In this document: positions 8,361-15,596 of the stretch, in pieces | Layout: every line of letters begins with the position of its first letter | How positions within the stretch are numbered: position 1 is the first letter of the stretch | NCBI GenBank assembly: GCA_029245905.1 | Contig: JAQWOJ010000095.1 | Location: forward strand, 1-34,911 | Source: Gammaproteobacteria bacterium | Lineage (GTDB): Bacteria; Pseudomonadota; Gammaproteobacteria; Pseudomonadales; Pseudohongiellaceae | Direction of reading: 5' to 3' | Length of the DNA: 34,911 nt | Translations under genes and position numbers: made by a program | The notes under the pieces: model-generated | Seen by the model: only the letters and a program-made list of their open reading frames with translations | Told to the model about the DNA's origin: nothing | The model's database searches: none

Positions 8361-9431
8361 TTATCTCTTTCCTTGCCCTGGCTGGGCGATACCAGCCTCA
8401 TCTCGTTGAGCAGAAGACATCTGGTTTTCGCCAAGCAATCCCAGAGTCGCCAGGACACTGTTCATTTCATCCTCACTAAGGTCAGCCAAGAAACGATCTG
8501 CCGCTCTGGTCCAGGCTTCAACGTCGTCACCTCGGACTGCTATATCCAGCGCTGATATTAACTCTAGCCGAGCCGCACTCAGTGGAGGAGGCTTATTCCA
8601 CGAAGCCCCTGCTTGTCCATCAGGCTCAGCAACTATAGCGCCGACTAATTCCTTATCAAGACCAGTAGTGTCGGAAACACTTTGAATATCGGCGACAGCT
8701 GGAGCAGCGCTATCAACTTTCGGAGACTCTTCCTCTTCGTCCCAGCTATATTGAGTAAGTGCGAAGGACACTTTCCTGATTCGATCAGCAACATCTTCCT
8801 CAGCCATCCAGCAAGGGTTCGGAGTCTCGAGGCCCGCTGTTTCATAGGGCAGCCAAAAATTTAAGCCAGCAAAAGGACCATTCGAAGACTCAACGAACCA
8901 GACGTGAAGCATGTGCAAGGTTTCACCATCTTTCGCAAACTGAGGATGGTCATGCCAGGATGCAAGCTTACTTTCATAGGGCAACGCAACACTAGTGTCT
9001 GCCACATCCACAAATGCGTAGGCTGCACCCACTAATTGATCCTGTCCACCAATGTTCGAAAACAGCAATTGATTAGGCAATTTCGCATCAATGCTCTTCC
9101 CAAGACCCATACCTAAGTTCACATAGTGCACTCCCATACCCGGAATATCGCCAAGCGCAGGGAAAAAACCCGCTGCTTTCGCGGCTTCAGGAGTCTTCAG
9201 GGATGCCAATTCAGTTCGAAGACTTTCAATCTGTTGTTTATCCTTAGCCGGCAATCCATTCCAAGGCGGAGCCGCAAGATTCTCACAACTCACCGTCTGT
9301 CCCATGTGCGCATGCCCATGGCCACCGCCATGGGCACCGTGATCATCGTGGGATTGAGCCAGGGCAGCTAGCGAAAATATCGCAACAAAAATGGACAGAC
9401 TCGCCCTACAAGTATTGGTTCTTATCAGCAT
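8361..9431 (-). CDS. Exported histidine-rich protein, unknown function
   Basis: A 356-residue protein starting at ATG 9429-9431. This start is chosen over an upstream in-frame ATG (9483-9485) because GAGGTGAG lies just before it and it begins a clean signal peptide ending near ALA-QS. The mature N-terminus has six histidines in about 15 residues, mixed with Asp and Gly, a likely metal-binding tail. A conserved-looking domain follows, with two cysteines (TVSCENL, NPCWM) and the motif SWHDHPQF...LHMLHVWFV, also rich in His. The last ~110 residues are acidic and helical. The envelope location and metal binding are inferred, and no family was recognised. It is divergent from the small membrane-protein operon at 9624. 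Confidence 0.7.
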   Translation of the reverse strand: MLIRTNTCRASLSIFVAIFSLAALAQSHDDHGAHGGGHGHAHMGQTVSCENLAAPPWNGLPAKDKQQIESLRTELASLKTPEAAKAAGFFPALGDIPGMGVHYVNLGMGLGKSIDAKLPNQLLFSNIGGQDQLVGAAYAFVDVADTSVALPYESKLASWHDHPQFAKDGETLHMLHVWFVESSNGPFAGLNFWLPYETAGLETPNPCWMAEEDVADRIRKVSFALTQYSWDEEEESPKVDSAAPAVADIQSVSDTTGLDKELVGAIVAEPDGQAGASWNKPPPLSAARLELISALDIAVRGDDVEAWTRAADRFLADLSEDEMNSVLATLGLLGENQMSSAQRDEAGIAQPGQGKR

Positions 9432-9623
9432 GTGCTCACCTCTAGTTTTCAGAGTTTGATAGTCAAAATATACTACACCATTCATCGATACAAATAATCA
9501 AAAATAAGGGCCTTCCTGAACATTTCTGTTAAAGCTCCTACGAATCGAGTCATAAAATATGTTTCGAACAAAATAGTTAAAAATTTAATGATCCATTATG
9601 AGCCTCTGATCGTTACCTGACGC

Positions 9624-9842
9624 ATGCGATTTGAAATAAAAGATTTAACCGGCTGGCAGAGAGCCTTTGTGATTGTCGGTTATGCGCTGATGATTACAGC
9701 GGCTTCATTATTCTCAGCAGCTTTATTAGGCGCTCTTGAGTTTCAATCCTTCTCTTATTTCGGACAATCAGGGATTAGATCCCTCGCTGGGGTCGGCGTT
9801 ACAGGTTGTCTTTTCGCCGCCATAGGGTTTTGGGACAGATAG
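9624..9842 (+). CDS. Small membrane protein, 72 aa (first of three)
   Basis: A 72-residue protein with an amphipathic N-terminus (RFEIKDLTGWQR) and two hydrophobic segments at about 13-38 and 50-68, ending in a charged FWDR tail. No family is recognised. It is followed after 13 bases by another tiny membrane protein in the same direction, which supports a real operon. The upstream 138 bases separate it from the divergent histidine-rich exported protein, so a promoter should lie there, but none stands out. Confidence 0.6.
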   Translation: MRFEIKDLTGWQRAFVIVGYALMITAASLFSAALLGALEFQSFSYFGQSGIRSLAGVGVTGCLFAAIGFWDR

Positions 9843-9855
9843 TGGACAAACAACC

Positions 9856-10035
9856 ATGATAAAAAATTCAGACATATTCATCCTCCTCGCAGTTTCAATC
9901 TCATTTGCTGTTTCCGCCTACCTTTGGTTCTCAGGTCAAAGGGAAGAAGGTTTGTTTACGGCAGTTTGGGTTCCGTCAATCTTAAGCTTTGGAATCTATT
10001 TCAAACTGATCATTATAGGGGAGAAAGGTAAATGA
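9856..10035 (+). CDS. Small membrane protein, 59 aa (second of three)
   Basis: A short frame read directly from the sequence: ATG at 9856-9858 and TGA at 10033-10035. The product begins MIKNSDIFILLAVSISFAVS and has two hydrophobic segments (about 7-24 and 34-53), separated by a polar loop (SGQREEG) and ending in GEKGK. It begins 13 bases after the stop of the 72-residue gene, and its stop overlaps the ATG of the next gene in an ATGA arrangement. No family is recognised. Coding status rests on the hydrophobic architecture and the operon-like packing. Confidence 0.5.
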   Translation: MIKNSDIFILLAVSISFAVSAYLWFSGQREEGLFTAVWVPSILSFGIYFKLIIIGEKGK

Positions 10036-10169
10036 GCGCTCAGGTTTTGCTCTTCGTTGCGGTGGTGGTGTTTTCCCTCATGATTTCAGGTCTGTTCTTA
10101 ACCATGAAAGAATTTCAAAAGGCTGAGGATCCTTCAGTTAGGAAAGGTTCCTCTGCTGGAGCAGGCTAA
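10032..10169 (+). CDS. Small single-pass membrane protein, 45 aa (third of three)
   Basis: ATG at 10032-10034 overlaps the previous TGA as ATGA, a classic sign of translational coupling; TAA is at 10167-10169. The product starts MSAQVLLFVAVVVFSLMISG, has one strong transmembrane segment (about 4-25) and a 20-residue polar tail ending in GSSAGAG. It is comparable in size and shape to small accessory subunits of membrane complexes, but no specific family is recognised. Its stop overlaps the stop of the convergent membrane protein gene. Confidence 0.5.
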   Translation: MSAQVLLFVAVVVFSLMISGLFLTMKEFQKAEDPSVRKGSSAGAG

Positions 10170-10573
10170 CGGATGAAAAATTCCTTACGGTCGTAGAAAA
10201 AGTAAGATAGCAAAATAAAAGCAAGACCCGATATTAAGCCAAACCATCCGGGTTGGCCCTCTCTAATCCAATTCCAAAGGATCATGCTGAGTCCCACTTG
10301 CCAGAGATACAGTATCATTCCCGTAACAAGCCATTGTTTCATATGCCACATGCCATACAAGAGGGTACCATAGACGACCCAGTGACAGACTCCGCCTACC
10401 TTTGCCAGCCAGCCATAAAAAAGAACTCCAAACCATACCTCCTGATCTTCGCTGATGGGCTTCACAAGAATATCCCAAGGGAGGTAAATAAACGTCATGT
10501 AAAAACAGAAAAACAACACTAAATTCATCCATCCGGGACGTAACGTTAAATTGTTTTTTAACTGATCAATCAT
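10166..10573 (-). CDS. Four-helix membrane protein, unknown function
   Basis: A 135-residue integral membrane protein, very rich in Trp, Tyr and Phe, with four hydrophobic segments at about 16-36, 48-72, 78-100 and 108-128, and a basic cytoplasmic-looking end (DRKEFFIR). Many marine proteobacterial genomes encode small four-helix proteins of this type with no assigned role. The start is ATG at 10571-10573. Its TAG shares bases with the TAA of the 45-residue gene on the other strand, so the two transcription units run into each other with no terminator space. Confidence 0.65.
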   Translation of the reverse strand: MIDQLKNNLTLRPGWMNLVLFFCFYMTFIYLPWDILVKPISEDQEVWFGVLFYGWLAKVGGVCHWVVYGTLLYGMWHMKQWLVTGMILYLWQVGLSMILWNWIREGQPGWFGLISGLAFILLSYFFYDRKEFFIR

Positions 10574-10637
10574 TAAATTCTATCTCTGACGGTTATGCTC
10601 TTACAAAATTTAAGTAATTTCTGCATCAGCCTAGCAT

Positions 10638-11099
10638 TTAAGGTGCGAGACTAGACCTTGCTTGCGTACCCCAGCGATCATTTACTCTTGTAACTATGTA
10701 CAGCGACGAATAAGTTCCAAGTAGCTCATCAACACTATTAAACCTCTGAAATTTTGTAGAAAAGTGCACTTTATTCTCGGAAGCAAGAGTCACCTCTCTA
10801 GTGAGCCAATCAGAGTGATCCCATCCCGACCTTGGAAGAGCCACAAAAGAGCGACTCCGCGCATTTTCGGCGAATTCGCTAGCCGAATTCCAAACCGTAA
10901 CGGTACCACTAGCAAACCGTACATGAGGGTAATTCAAACTTGCAGCCCATGCCTCAGGATCCCGCGCATTGAATGCCAGCATAAATGCATCAAGCGCTTG
11001 CATCGCCTCACTGATTGATTGTTTGTGGTCCTCAATTTCTTGTGCGCGTGCAACATTGGTAAGCACTATGATCACAAAAATAGTTATGAACTTTTTCAT
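10638..11099 (-). CDS. Exported NTF2/SnoaL-like protein
   Basis: A 153-residue protein. The start at ATG 11097-11099 is preferred over an upstream in-frame ATG (11109-11111) because GAGGATAAG precedes it and it opens a standard signal peptide (MKKFITIF...ARA-QE). The mature part reads HKQSISEAMQALDAFMLAFNARDPEAWAASL, the first helix and cone entrance of NTF2/SnoaL-type folds. Beta strands follow (VRFASGTVTVW, VHFSTKFQRFN, SSLYIVTRVNDRWGTQ). Members are small ligand-binding proteins or isomerases. The ligand is unknown. It lies 39 bases downstream of the broken epoxide hydrolase gene. Confidence 0.7.
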   Translation of the reverse strand: MKKFITIFVIIVLTNVARAQEIEDHKQSISEAMQALDAFMLAFNARDPEAWAASLNYPHVRFASGTVTVWNSASEFAENARSRSFVALPRSGWDHSDWLTREVTLASENKVHFSTKFQRFNSVDELLGTYSSLYIVTRVNDRWGTQARSSLAP

Positions 11100-11138
11100 T
11101 CTTATCCTCATATTTTTAAAACAGCAAAGCCCAAGCGA

Positions 11139-12121
11139 TTATAACTGATCGATAAACTCTATTATCTTTTCGCTAACCTCTTCAGCACGCTCTTGCTGGA
11201 GCCAGTGCCCTGCATCAGCAAATTTGTGTAAACCAGTGAGATTTTTTAAGTTAAACGGAAGCAACTCTATGGCCTCCGCGGTATTACCCGCAATCAGATC
11301 GTGCTCTCCATAAAGGTAAAGCGCAGGCTGATCTATGATTTTTCCAACATATGGGGCAAGCAAAGACGTCATGCGCTTGATATTCCTATACCAATTAAGC
11401 CCCCTCGAAACCCAGTCTTACTAAATTGATCAACATAAAACTTTAAATCATCTTGAGACAACCATGGGGGTAATGTTGTAGGGATAACCAATTGGTCCAA
11501 AAATGTCTCCCCTTTAGGGAAATATCCAGCCCACCCTTTGGAGCGAACCCCATCCGTCACTATATTTCCTGAAAGGGTATATAAAAAGCCTAACATAGTC
11601 TCATAAATATCGGCCTCTAGCTCGGCCTCAGCGACACCAGGTTCCTGAAAGTAGAGACGATAGTAATCTTGATCCCCGGCGCTCATTCTCATTACTTCAT
11701 TTAGATCCATACCGCTAGGGAGAATGCTCGGAGGTGTATAAGGGACACTCAACGAAACCACGGCCCGAAAAACGTCGGGTCGAATCAAGGCCGAATACTA
11801 GGCTACTGGCGCTCCCCAGTCATGACCTATTACCACCGCGTCGTTCTCACCCAGCAAAGAAACCGCCTGCACAACGTCACCAACCAAGTTGGAGATATTG
11901 TAGGCCTCTACGCTGGGCGGACTATCAGTCCGCCCATACCCACGCATATCCAGAGCAACAGCTCTGTAGCCAGCGCTAGCCAAAGCAGAAATTTGGTGAC
12001 GCCATGAATACCAAGATTCCGGGAACCCATGGCATAAGAGCACCAATGGGCCCTCTCCTTTTTCGACATAGCCTATTTCAATTCCGTTGGCTTTCAGCGC
12101 GGCAAACTTAAAATCTTGCAT
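11139..12121 (-). pseudogene. Epoxide hydrolase-like alpha/beta hydrolase, disrupted twice
   Basis: Three consecutive fragments together make one about 327-codon epoxide hydrolase. Fragment one has the HGFPESWYSWR oxyanion region, DMRGYGRTDSP and the nucleophile Asp in GHDWGAPVA. An in-frame TAG (11798-11800) then occurs where the family usually has Trp, and the frame continues as YSALIRPDVFRAV. The cap follows. Near 11399-11403 a run of five G (minus strand) is one short of the six needed to continue as GGLNWYRNIKRM, so the frame shifts and stops at 11369. The last fragment holds the acid (GEHDLIAG) and base His (DAGHWLQQE). Two independent lesions argue for a decaying gene. It is 35 bases downstream of the cupin gene on the same strand. 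Confidence 0.85.
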
Positions 12122-12156
12122 GTATCTGAGTCCCTTGACTTTTATCAGTCTGCAAT

Positions 12157-12597
12157 TTATGCAGCCGCTTGATACATTTCCTTTAAATCGTCAAAGGTCA
12201 TAATGGATTCCACCTCATCATTTTCATCAAGAATTTCATATATCGGATCACTATTATTGTATGGCCTTAAGCTAAACAGAATAACAACGTCTTCGTCACC
12301 CCCACCCTCACGGTGTGGTTCGATATCAGGCAAGCCCGCCTTATAGGTGCCCGCAGGCCTAATTTCCTTCAAATCCCCTTCAGGGCTGTATATTCGATGT
12401 TCTCCCTGCACAACAAAGGTATTAAAATTAGCGGTGTGTCTATGAAGAATAATCTGCTCATTCGCAGAAAACTTAAAAAGCACGTCTACAATTTTTGCAA
12501 CATCATCAACATTCAGAATCGATAGCCATGCATGGTCTACGCCAGCAAGCTCCCGCCAATCAACCTTTGTTTCATCGAACGAGCTTAAATTTGTCAT
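12157..12597 (-). CDS. Cupin-domain protein
   Basis: A 146-residue single-domain cupin without signal peptide. The first cupin motif is IILHRHTANFNTFVVQGEHRIY, with His52, His54 and Glu66 or His67 as likely metal ligands. The second is around AGLPDIEPHREGGGDEDVVILFSL, with His95. The arrangement resembles ChrR-type or acetylacetone/dihydroxyacetophenone dioxygenase-like cupins, so a mononuclear metal site is likely but the reaction is unknown. ATG at 12595-12597 follows a good AGGGAGA ribosome binding site. It heads a minus-strand group with the epoxide-hydrolase pseudogene and the NTF2-like gene. Confidence 0.75.
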   Translation of the reverse strand: MTNLSSFDETKVDWRELAGVDHAWLSILNVDDVAKIVDVLFKFSANEQIILHRHTANFNTFVVQGEHRIYSPEGDLKEIRPAGTYKAGLPDIEPHREGGGDEDVVILFSLRPYNNSDPIYEILDENDEVESIMTFDDLKEMYQAAA

Positions 12598-12748
12598 GTT
12601 ACATTCTCCCTTTATAAAGCTACTTGGATAGTCGCCCGGCTCTGTATCAGCGACCTACGTCCCATATTAAGCGATTACTGTCTTCTGTCTCAACCACGTG
12701 ATAAATTACCCGGCTAAAATATAGAGCATCTTGTGAAAGGAAATTCGT

Positions 12749-13846
12749 ATGAGTACGCGTAAAATCGCCCTGCTGGATGGAGATGGCATTGGCTCAGAAA
12801 TCATGGTTGAAGCCGTAAAGATTTTAAATCTGGTCGCAGAGCGTAATAGCATTAAATTTGATTTACGCCCTGCTCCCTTTGGTGCTTCAGCCTACTTTTC
12901 TCATGGACATCCCTTCCCCGATGAAACGAAAGCAATTTGCGATGAGGCCGATGCCATTTTAAAAGGCCCCATAGGCTTAAATCATGAAGACTCTAAAAAA
13001 ATACCAATCGATCTCCAGCCTGAGCGCGGCGCTCTTTTACCATTGCGGCGGCGTTACAACACATTCGCGAATTTTCGACCAGTAATGTTGCCAAAAGGAT
13101 TAGCGCACTTCTCCCCTTTAAAACCAAGCGTTATTGGAGAAGGCATTGATTTTACTATTATTAGGGAGCTCGTCGGCGGTCTTTATTTTGGCTCAAAAGA
13201 AACGGGCATAAACGAAGACGGCAAGCGTTATGTGAATGAAAGTTTGGAGTACAACGAAGATCAGATCAAAAGAATTGCTCGAGTGGCTTTTGATACTGCA
13301 AGAAAGCGTAAGAAAGTGCTTCATAATATTCATAAAAGTAATGTGTTAAAATCTAGCGTATTGTGGAACGAAATCATTGGAGAGATAGGCAAAGATTATC
13401 CTGATGTCGAAGTCATACACATCCTAGTAGATGCTGCAGCGACCTATCTATGCTTGAATCCAACACAATTTGATGTGATGGTCATGGAAAATATGTTCGG
13501 AGACATACTTTCAGATCAGGCAGGTGGTATTCTAGGCTCTCTAGGCCTAATGCCCTCGGCATGCATAGGGCCGAAAAAAGCCTATTATGAGCCATCTCAC
13601 GGATCTGCACCGGACATAGCCGGCCAGGGCATCGCTAATCCTTACTCAATGATTGGTTCAGTAGCAATGATGCTAGAAATGAGTTTTGGGATGGAGCAAG
13701 AGGCAAAGAAGATTTGGCAGGCGATGCAAAGCGTCTTTGCCCAAGGTTTCTCAACACCGGACCTCTCCCAATCTAATTCTGATTTAAAGTTAATTAGTAC
13801 GAAAGGATTCGGAGACCTAGTTTCAAGCGAGCTTAAACAATTGTAA
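12749..13846 (+). CDS. Isopropylmalate/methylmalate dehydrogenase (LeuB family)
   Basis: A 365-residue NAD-dependent beta-decarboxylating dehydrogenase. Substrate arginines Arg100, Arg110 and Arg139, Tyr146 and Lys196 (general acid and base pair), and metal-binding Asp228, Asp252 and Asp256 all align with LeuB. HGSAPDIAGQGIANP (284-298) is the NAD-binding loop. Leu96-Leu97 correspond to the leucines that contact the hydrophobic side chain in Thermus LeuB. This favours isopropylmalate or 3-methylmalate over isocitrate, where a Ser would be expected. It faces a citramalate-synthase-like gene 35 bases away, so 3-methylmalate (giving 2-oxobutanoate) is an attractive substrate. It has a strong AAAGGAAA ribosome binding site. 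Possibly a second LeuB beside a true leuB elsewhere. Confidence 0.85.
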   Translation: MSTRKIALLDGDGIGSEIMVEAVKILNLVAERNSIKFDLRPAPFGASAYFSHGHPFPDETKAICDEADAILKGPIGLNHEDSKKIPIDLQPERGALLPLRRRYNTFANFRPVMLPKGLAHFSPLKPSVIGEGIDFTIIRELVGGLYFGSKETGINEDGKRYVNESLEYNEDQIKRIARVAFDTARKRKKVLHNIHKSNVLKSSVLWNEIIGEIGKDYPDVEVIHILVDAAATYLCLNPTQFDVMVMENMFGDILSDQAGGILGSLGLMPSACIGPKKAYYEPSHGSAPDIAGQGIANPYSMIGSVAMMLEMSFGMEQEAKKIWQAMQSVFAQGFSTPDLSQSNSDLKLISTKGFGDLVSSELKQL

Positions 13847-13881
13847 AAACTACGCACCGAAGATTCTGTGATTTAGACCCG

Positions 13882-15420
13882 CTAAGATTCGGTTTGCAAT
13901 TTAATATTAATCATTCGCAAGGTAGCTTTGACAGCCGCCATCACTTGATTTGCATCTATACCACGCGTTTTAAAATCCTGAACGTCTGTTTGCCATGTAA
14001 TAATACACTCAGTCAACGCGTCAGGTTTTCCACCGCGAGGAATATGGACCTCATAGTCCTTCAAGATCGGCATCGTAAACTCATTTTTGAGGAGCACTTT
14101 CGTAATCGCGTCCATAAACGCGTCGAAACCACCATTACCAACACCTGACCCTTCACACTCCTCGCCATCAATAGCTATCGTCAAAGAAACACTGCTTCCT
14201 TTATGTAAGCCGGTACTGATATCACAACTTATAAGTTCTAGGCGCTGGTACTCCCTACTTTCCATAACATCCGCGATTATAAAAGGAAGGTCGTCAGCCG
14301 TAATGACGTTCTTAGAATCTCCAAGAGAAACAACCCGCTCTAATAGTTTAGCTTGATCTTCCATCGACAACGAAATACCAAGTTCTTCTAAATTATTTGT
14401 TATGGATGCTTTACCGCTCATTTTGCCGAGAGCATATTTACGTTTTCTATCAAATCTCTCTGGGCCAAGTTTAGACATATAAAGGTTGCCTTTTAGATCA
14501 CCGTCTGCGTGTATCCCCGCAGTTTGCGTAAAGACATCGGCACCTACAATTGGTGTATTTGCCGCAAGCCACTTTCCTGAAAAGTTTTCCACCATACGAC
14601 TCAATAAAGTGATTTGTGTCTCGTCAATCGAGAGATCAAAGCCGAGTTTATCCTTAATAACAACAGCAACCTCCGCTAAAGATGCGTTCCCGGCACGTTC
14701 GCCCAAACAATTCATCGTACAATGGATATTACTGATACCCGCCTCTACTGCTGCAACTACATTCGCCGTCGCTAAACCGTAGTCATTATGGGGGTGAAAA
14801 TCAAAAATCTCGTCCGGGAATTTATTTTGTGTATAAATTAAAGCATCCGAGACCTCAGAGGGACAAAACAAACCCAAAGTGTCTGGCAACAGGTAGTGGC
14901 TAATACCCAAAGGCACAGTTCCAAGAATTAATCCATCAACATAACCCCTACTATTAAGGTAGCCACTAGACCAGTCCTCCAAATACATATTAACTGCCAA
15001 GCCTTTCTCTTTTGCGTACTCCACTGTTCGAGAAATATCTTCAAGATGACTTGCCAGATCTTTACCTAGTTGCTCTCGGCAATGTTTTTCGCTTCCTTTT
15101 GTAAGTAAATTGATAACTTTGCCTCCGGCATCAACAATCCAATCCACACTGCGCCGATAGTCAACAAATCCTAAGACCTCAACTCGATCAATCAGACCCT
15201 CTCCCGAGGCCCATTGGCAAATCTCCGCCACCGCTTTTTGCTCACCCTCCGACACACAAGCAGACGCAACCTCTATCCGATCCACTCCAAGTGACTGAAG
15301 TAGCGCACGAGCTATGTTTACTTTTTCATTTACCGAGAAAGAAACTCCCTGAGTTTGCTCACCATCACGCAGGGTAGTGTCCATCAACGCTATATGACGG
15401 GTAGTTTGTGCATTGCTCAT
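13882..15420 (-). CDS. cimA: Citramalate synthase-like (LeuA/CimA family)
   Basis: A 512-residue DRE-TIM aldolase that condenses acetyl-CoA with a 2-oxo acid. DTTLRDGEQ (14-22) carries catalytic Arg18 and metal ligand Asp19; His209 and His211 (HPHND) are metal ligands; NCLGERAGN follows. The linker FSGKWLAANTPIVGADVFTQ and LGKMSGKASI lead to a C-terminal LeuA allosteric domain (about 385-510). Recalled Leptospira CimA has near-identical phrases (LTKGS, YLEDWS, GKASI, DLPFIIADV). Its pyruvate-pocket residues Leu81, Leu104 and Tyr144 match Leu83, Leu106 and Tyr146 here, so pyruvate specificity (citramalate) is favoured over 2-oxoisovalerate. ATG at 15418-15420 is chosen because AAGGAAA precedes it; a 22-codon extension upstream lacks homology. 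Confidence 0.82.
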   Translation of the reverse strand: MSNAQTTRHIALMDTTLRDGEQTQGVSFSVNEKVNIARALLQSLGVDRIEVASACVSEGEQKAVAEICQWASGEGLIDRVEVLGFVDYRRSVDWIVDAGGKVINLLTKGSEKHCREQLGKDLASHLEDISRTVEYAKEKGLAVNMYLEDWSSGYLNSRGYVDGLILGTVPLGISHYLLPDTLGLFCPSEVSDALIYTQNKFPDEIFDFHPHNDYGLATANVVAAVEAGISNIHCTMNCLGERAGNASLAEVAVVIKDKLGFDLSIDETQITLLSRMVENFSGKWLAANTPIVGADVFTQTAGIHADGDLKGNLYMSKLGPERFDRKRKYALGKMSGKASITNNLEELGISLSMEDQAKLLERVVSLGDSKNVITADDLPFIIADVMESREYQRLELISCDISTGLHKGSSVSLTIAIDGEECEGSGVGNGGFDAFMDAITKVLLKNEFTMPILKDYEVHIPRGGKPDALTECIITWQTDVQDFKTRGIDANQVMAAVKATLRMINIKLQTES

Positions 15421-15530
15421 TAATATTTTCCTTAGCGGGGGAATCCTGCTGACCTTGTGAAATAGGCTAGACCATAAGTTTACCAAAAACTGCAGCTCTC
15501 AAGAAACCGTAATTTCCCCATTTCTTTACA

Positions 15531-15558
15531 TTGACCTCAAGCATGATCGTTATATACT
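15531..15558 (+). promoter_or_regulatory. Sigma-70-type promoter of the pnt operon
   Basis: TTGACC (15531-15536) and TATACT (15553-15558) are separated by 16 bases, a near-consensus sigma-70 pair. Transcription would begin near 15565, about 30 bases before the pntAA ATG at 15597, which has a GAGGAAGG ribosome binding site. No other good promoter is seen in the region between this operon and the divergent citramalate synthase gene. Confidence 0.65.
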
Positions 15559-15596
15559 GCCCGCTCCGTGGTAGATTTAGAAAACCGAGGAAGGGC

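Noticed and set aside
11798..11800. TAG as recoded or read-through codon in the epoxide hydrolase
   Set aside because: A separate frameshift in the same gene and a Trp expected by homology make ordinary nonsense mutation the simpler reading.
12749..13846. Isocitrate or tartrate dehydrogenase
   Set aside because: Leu96-Leu97 in the side-chain pocket and the LeuB-like loop favour isopropylmalate or methylmalate.
13882..15420. Homocitrate synthase or HMG-CoA lyase
   Set aside because: The LeuA allosteric C-terminal domain and pyruvate-pocket residues fit citramalate synthase better.
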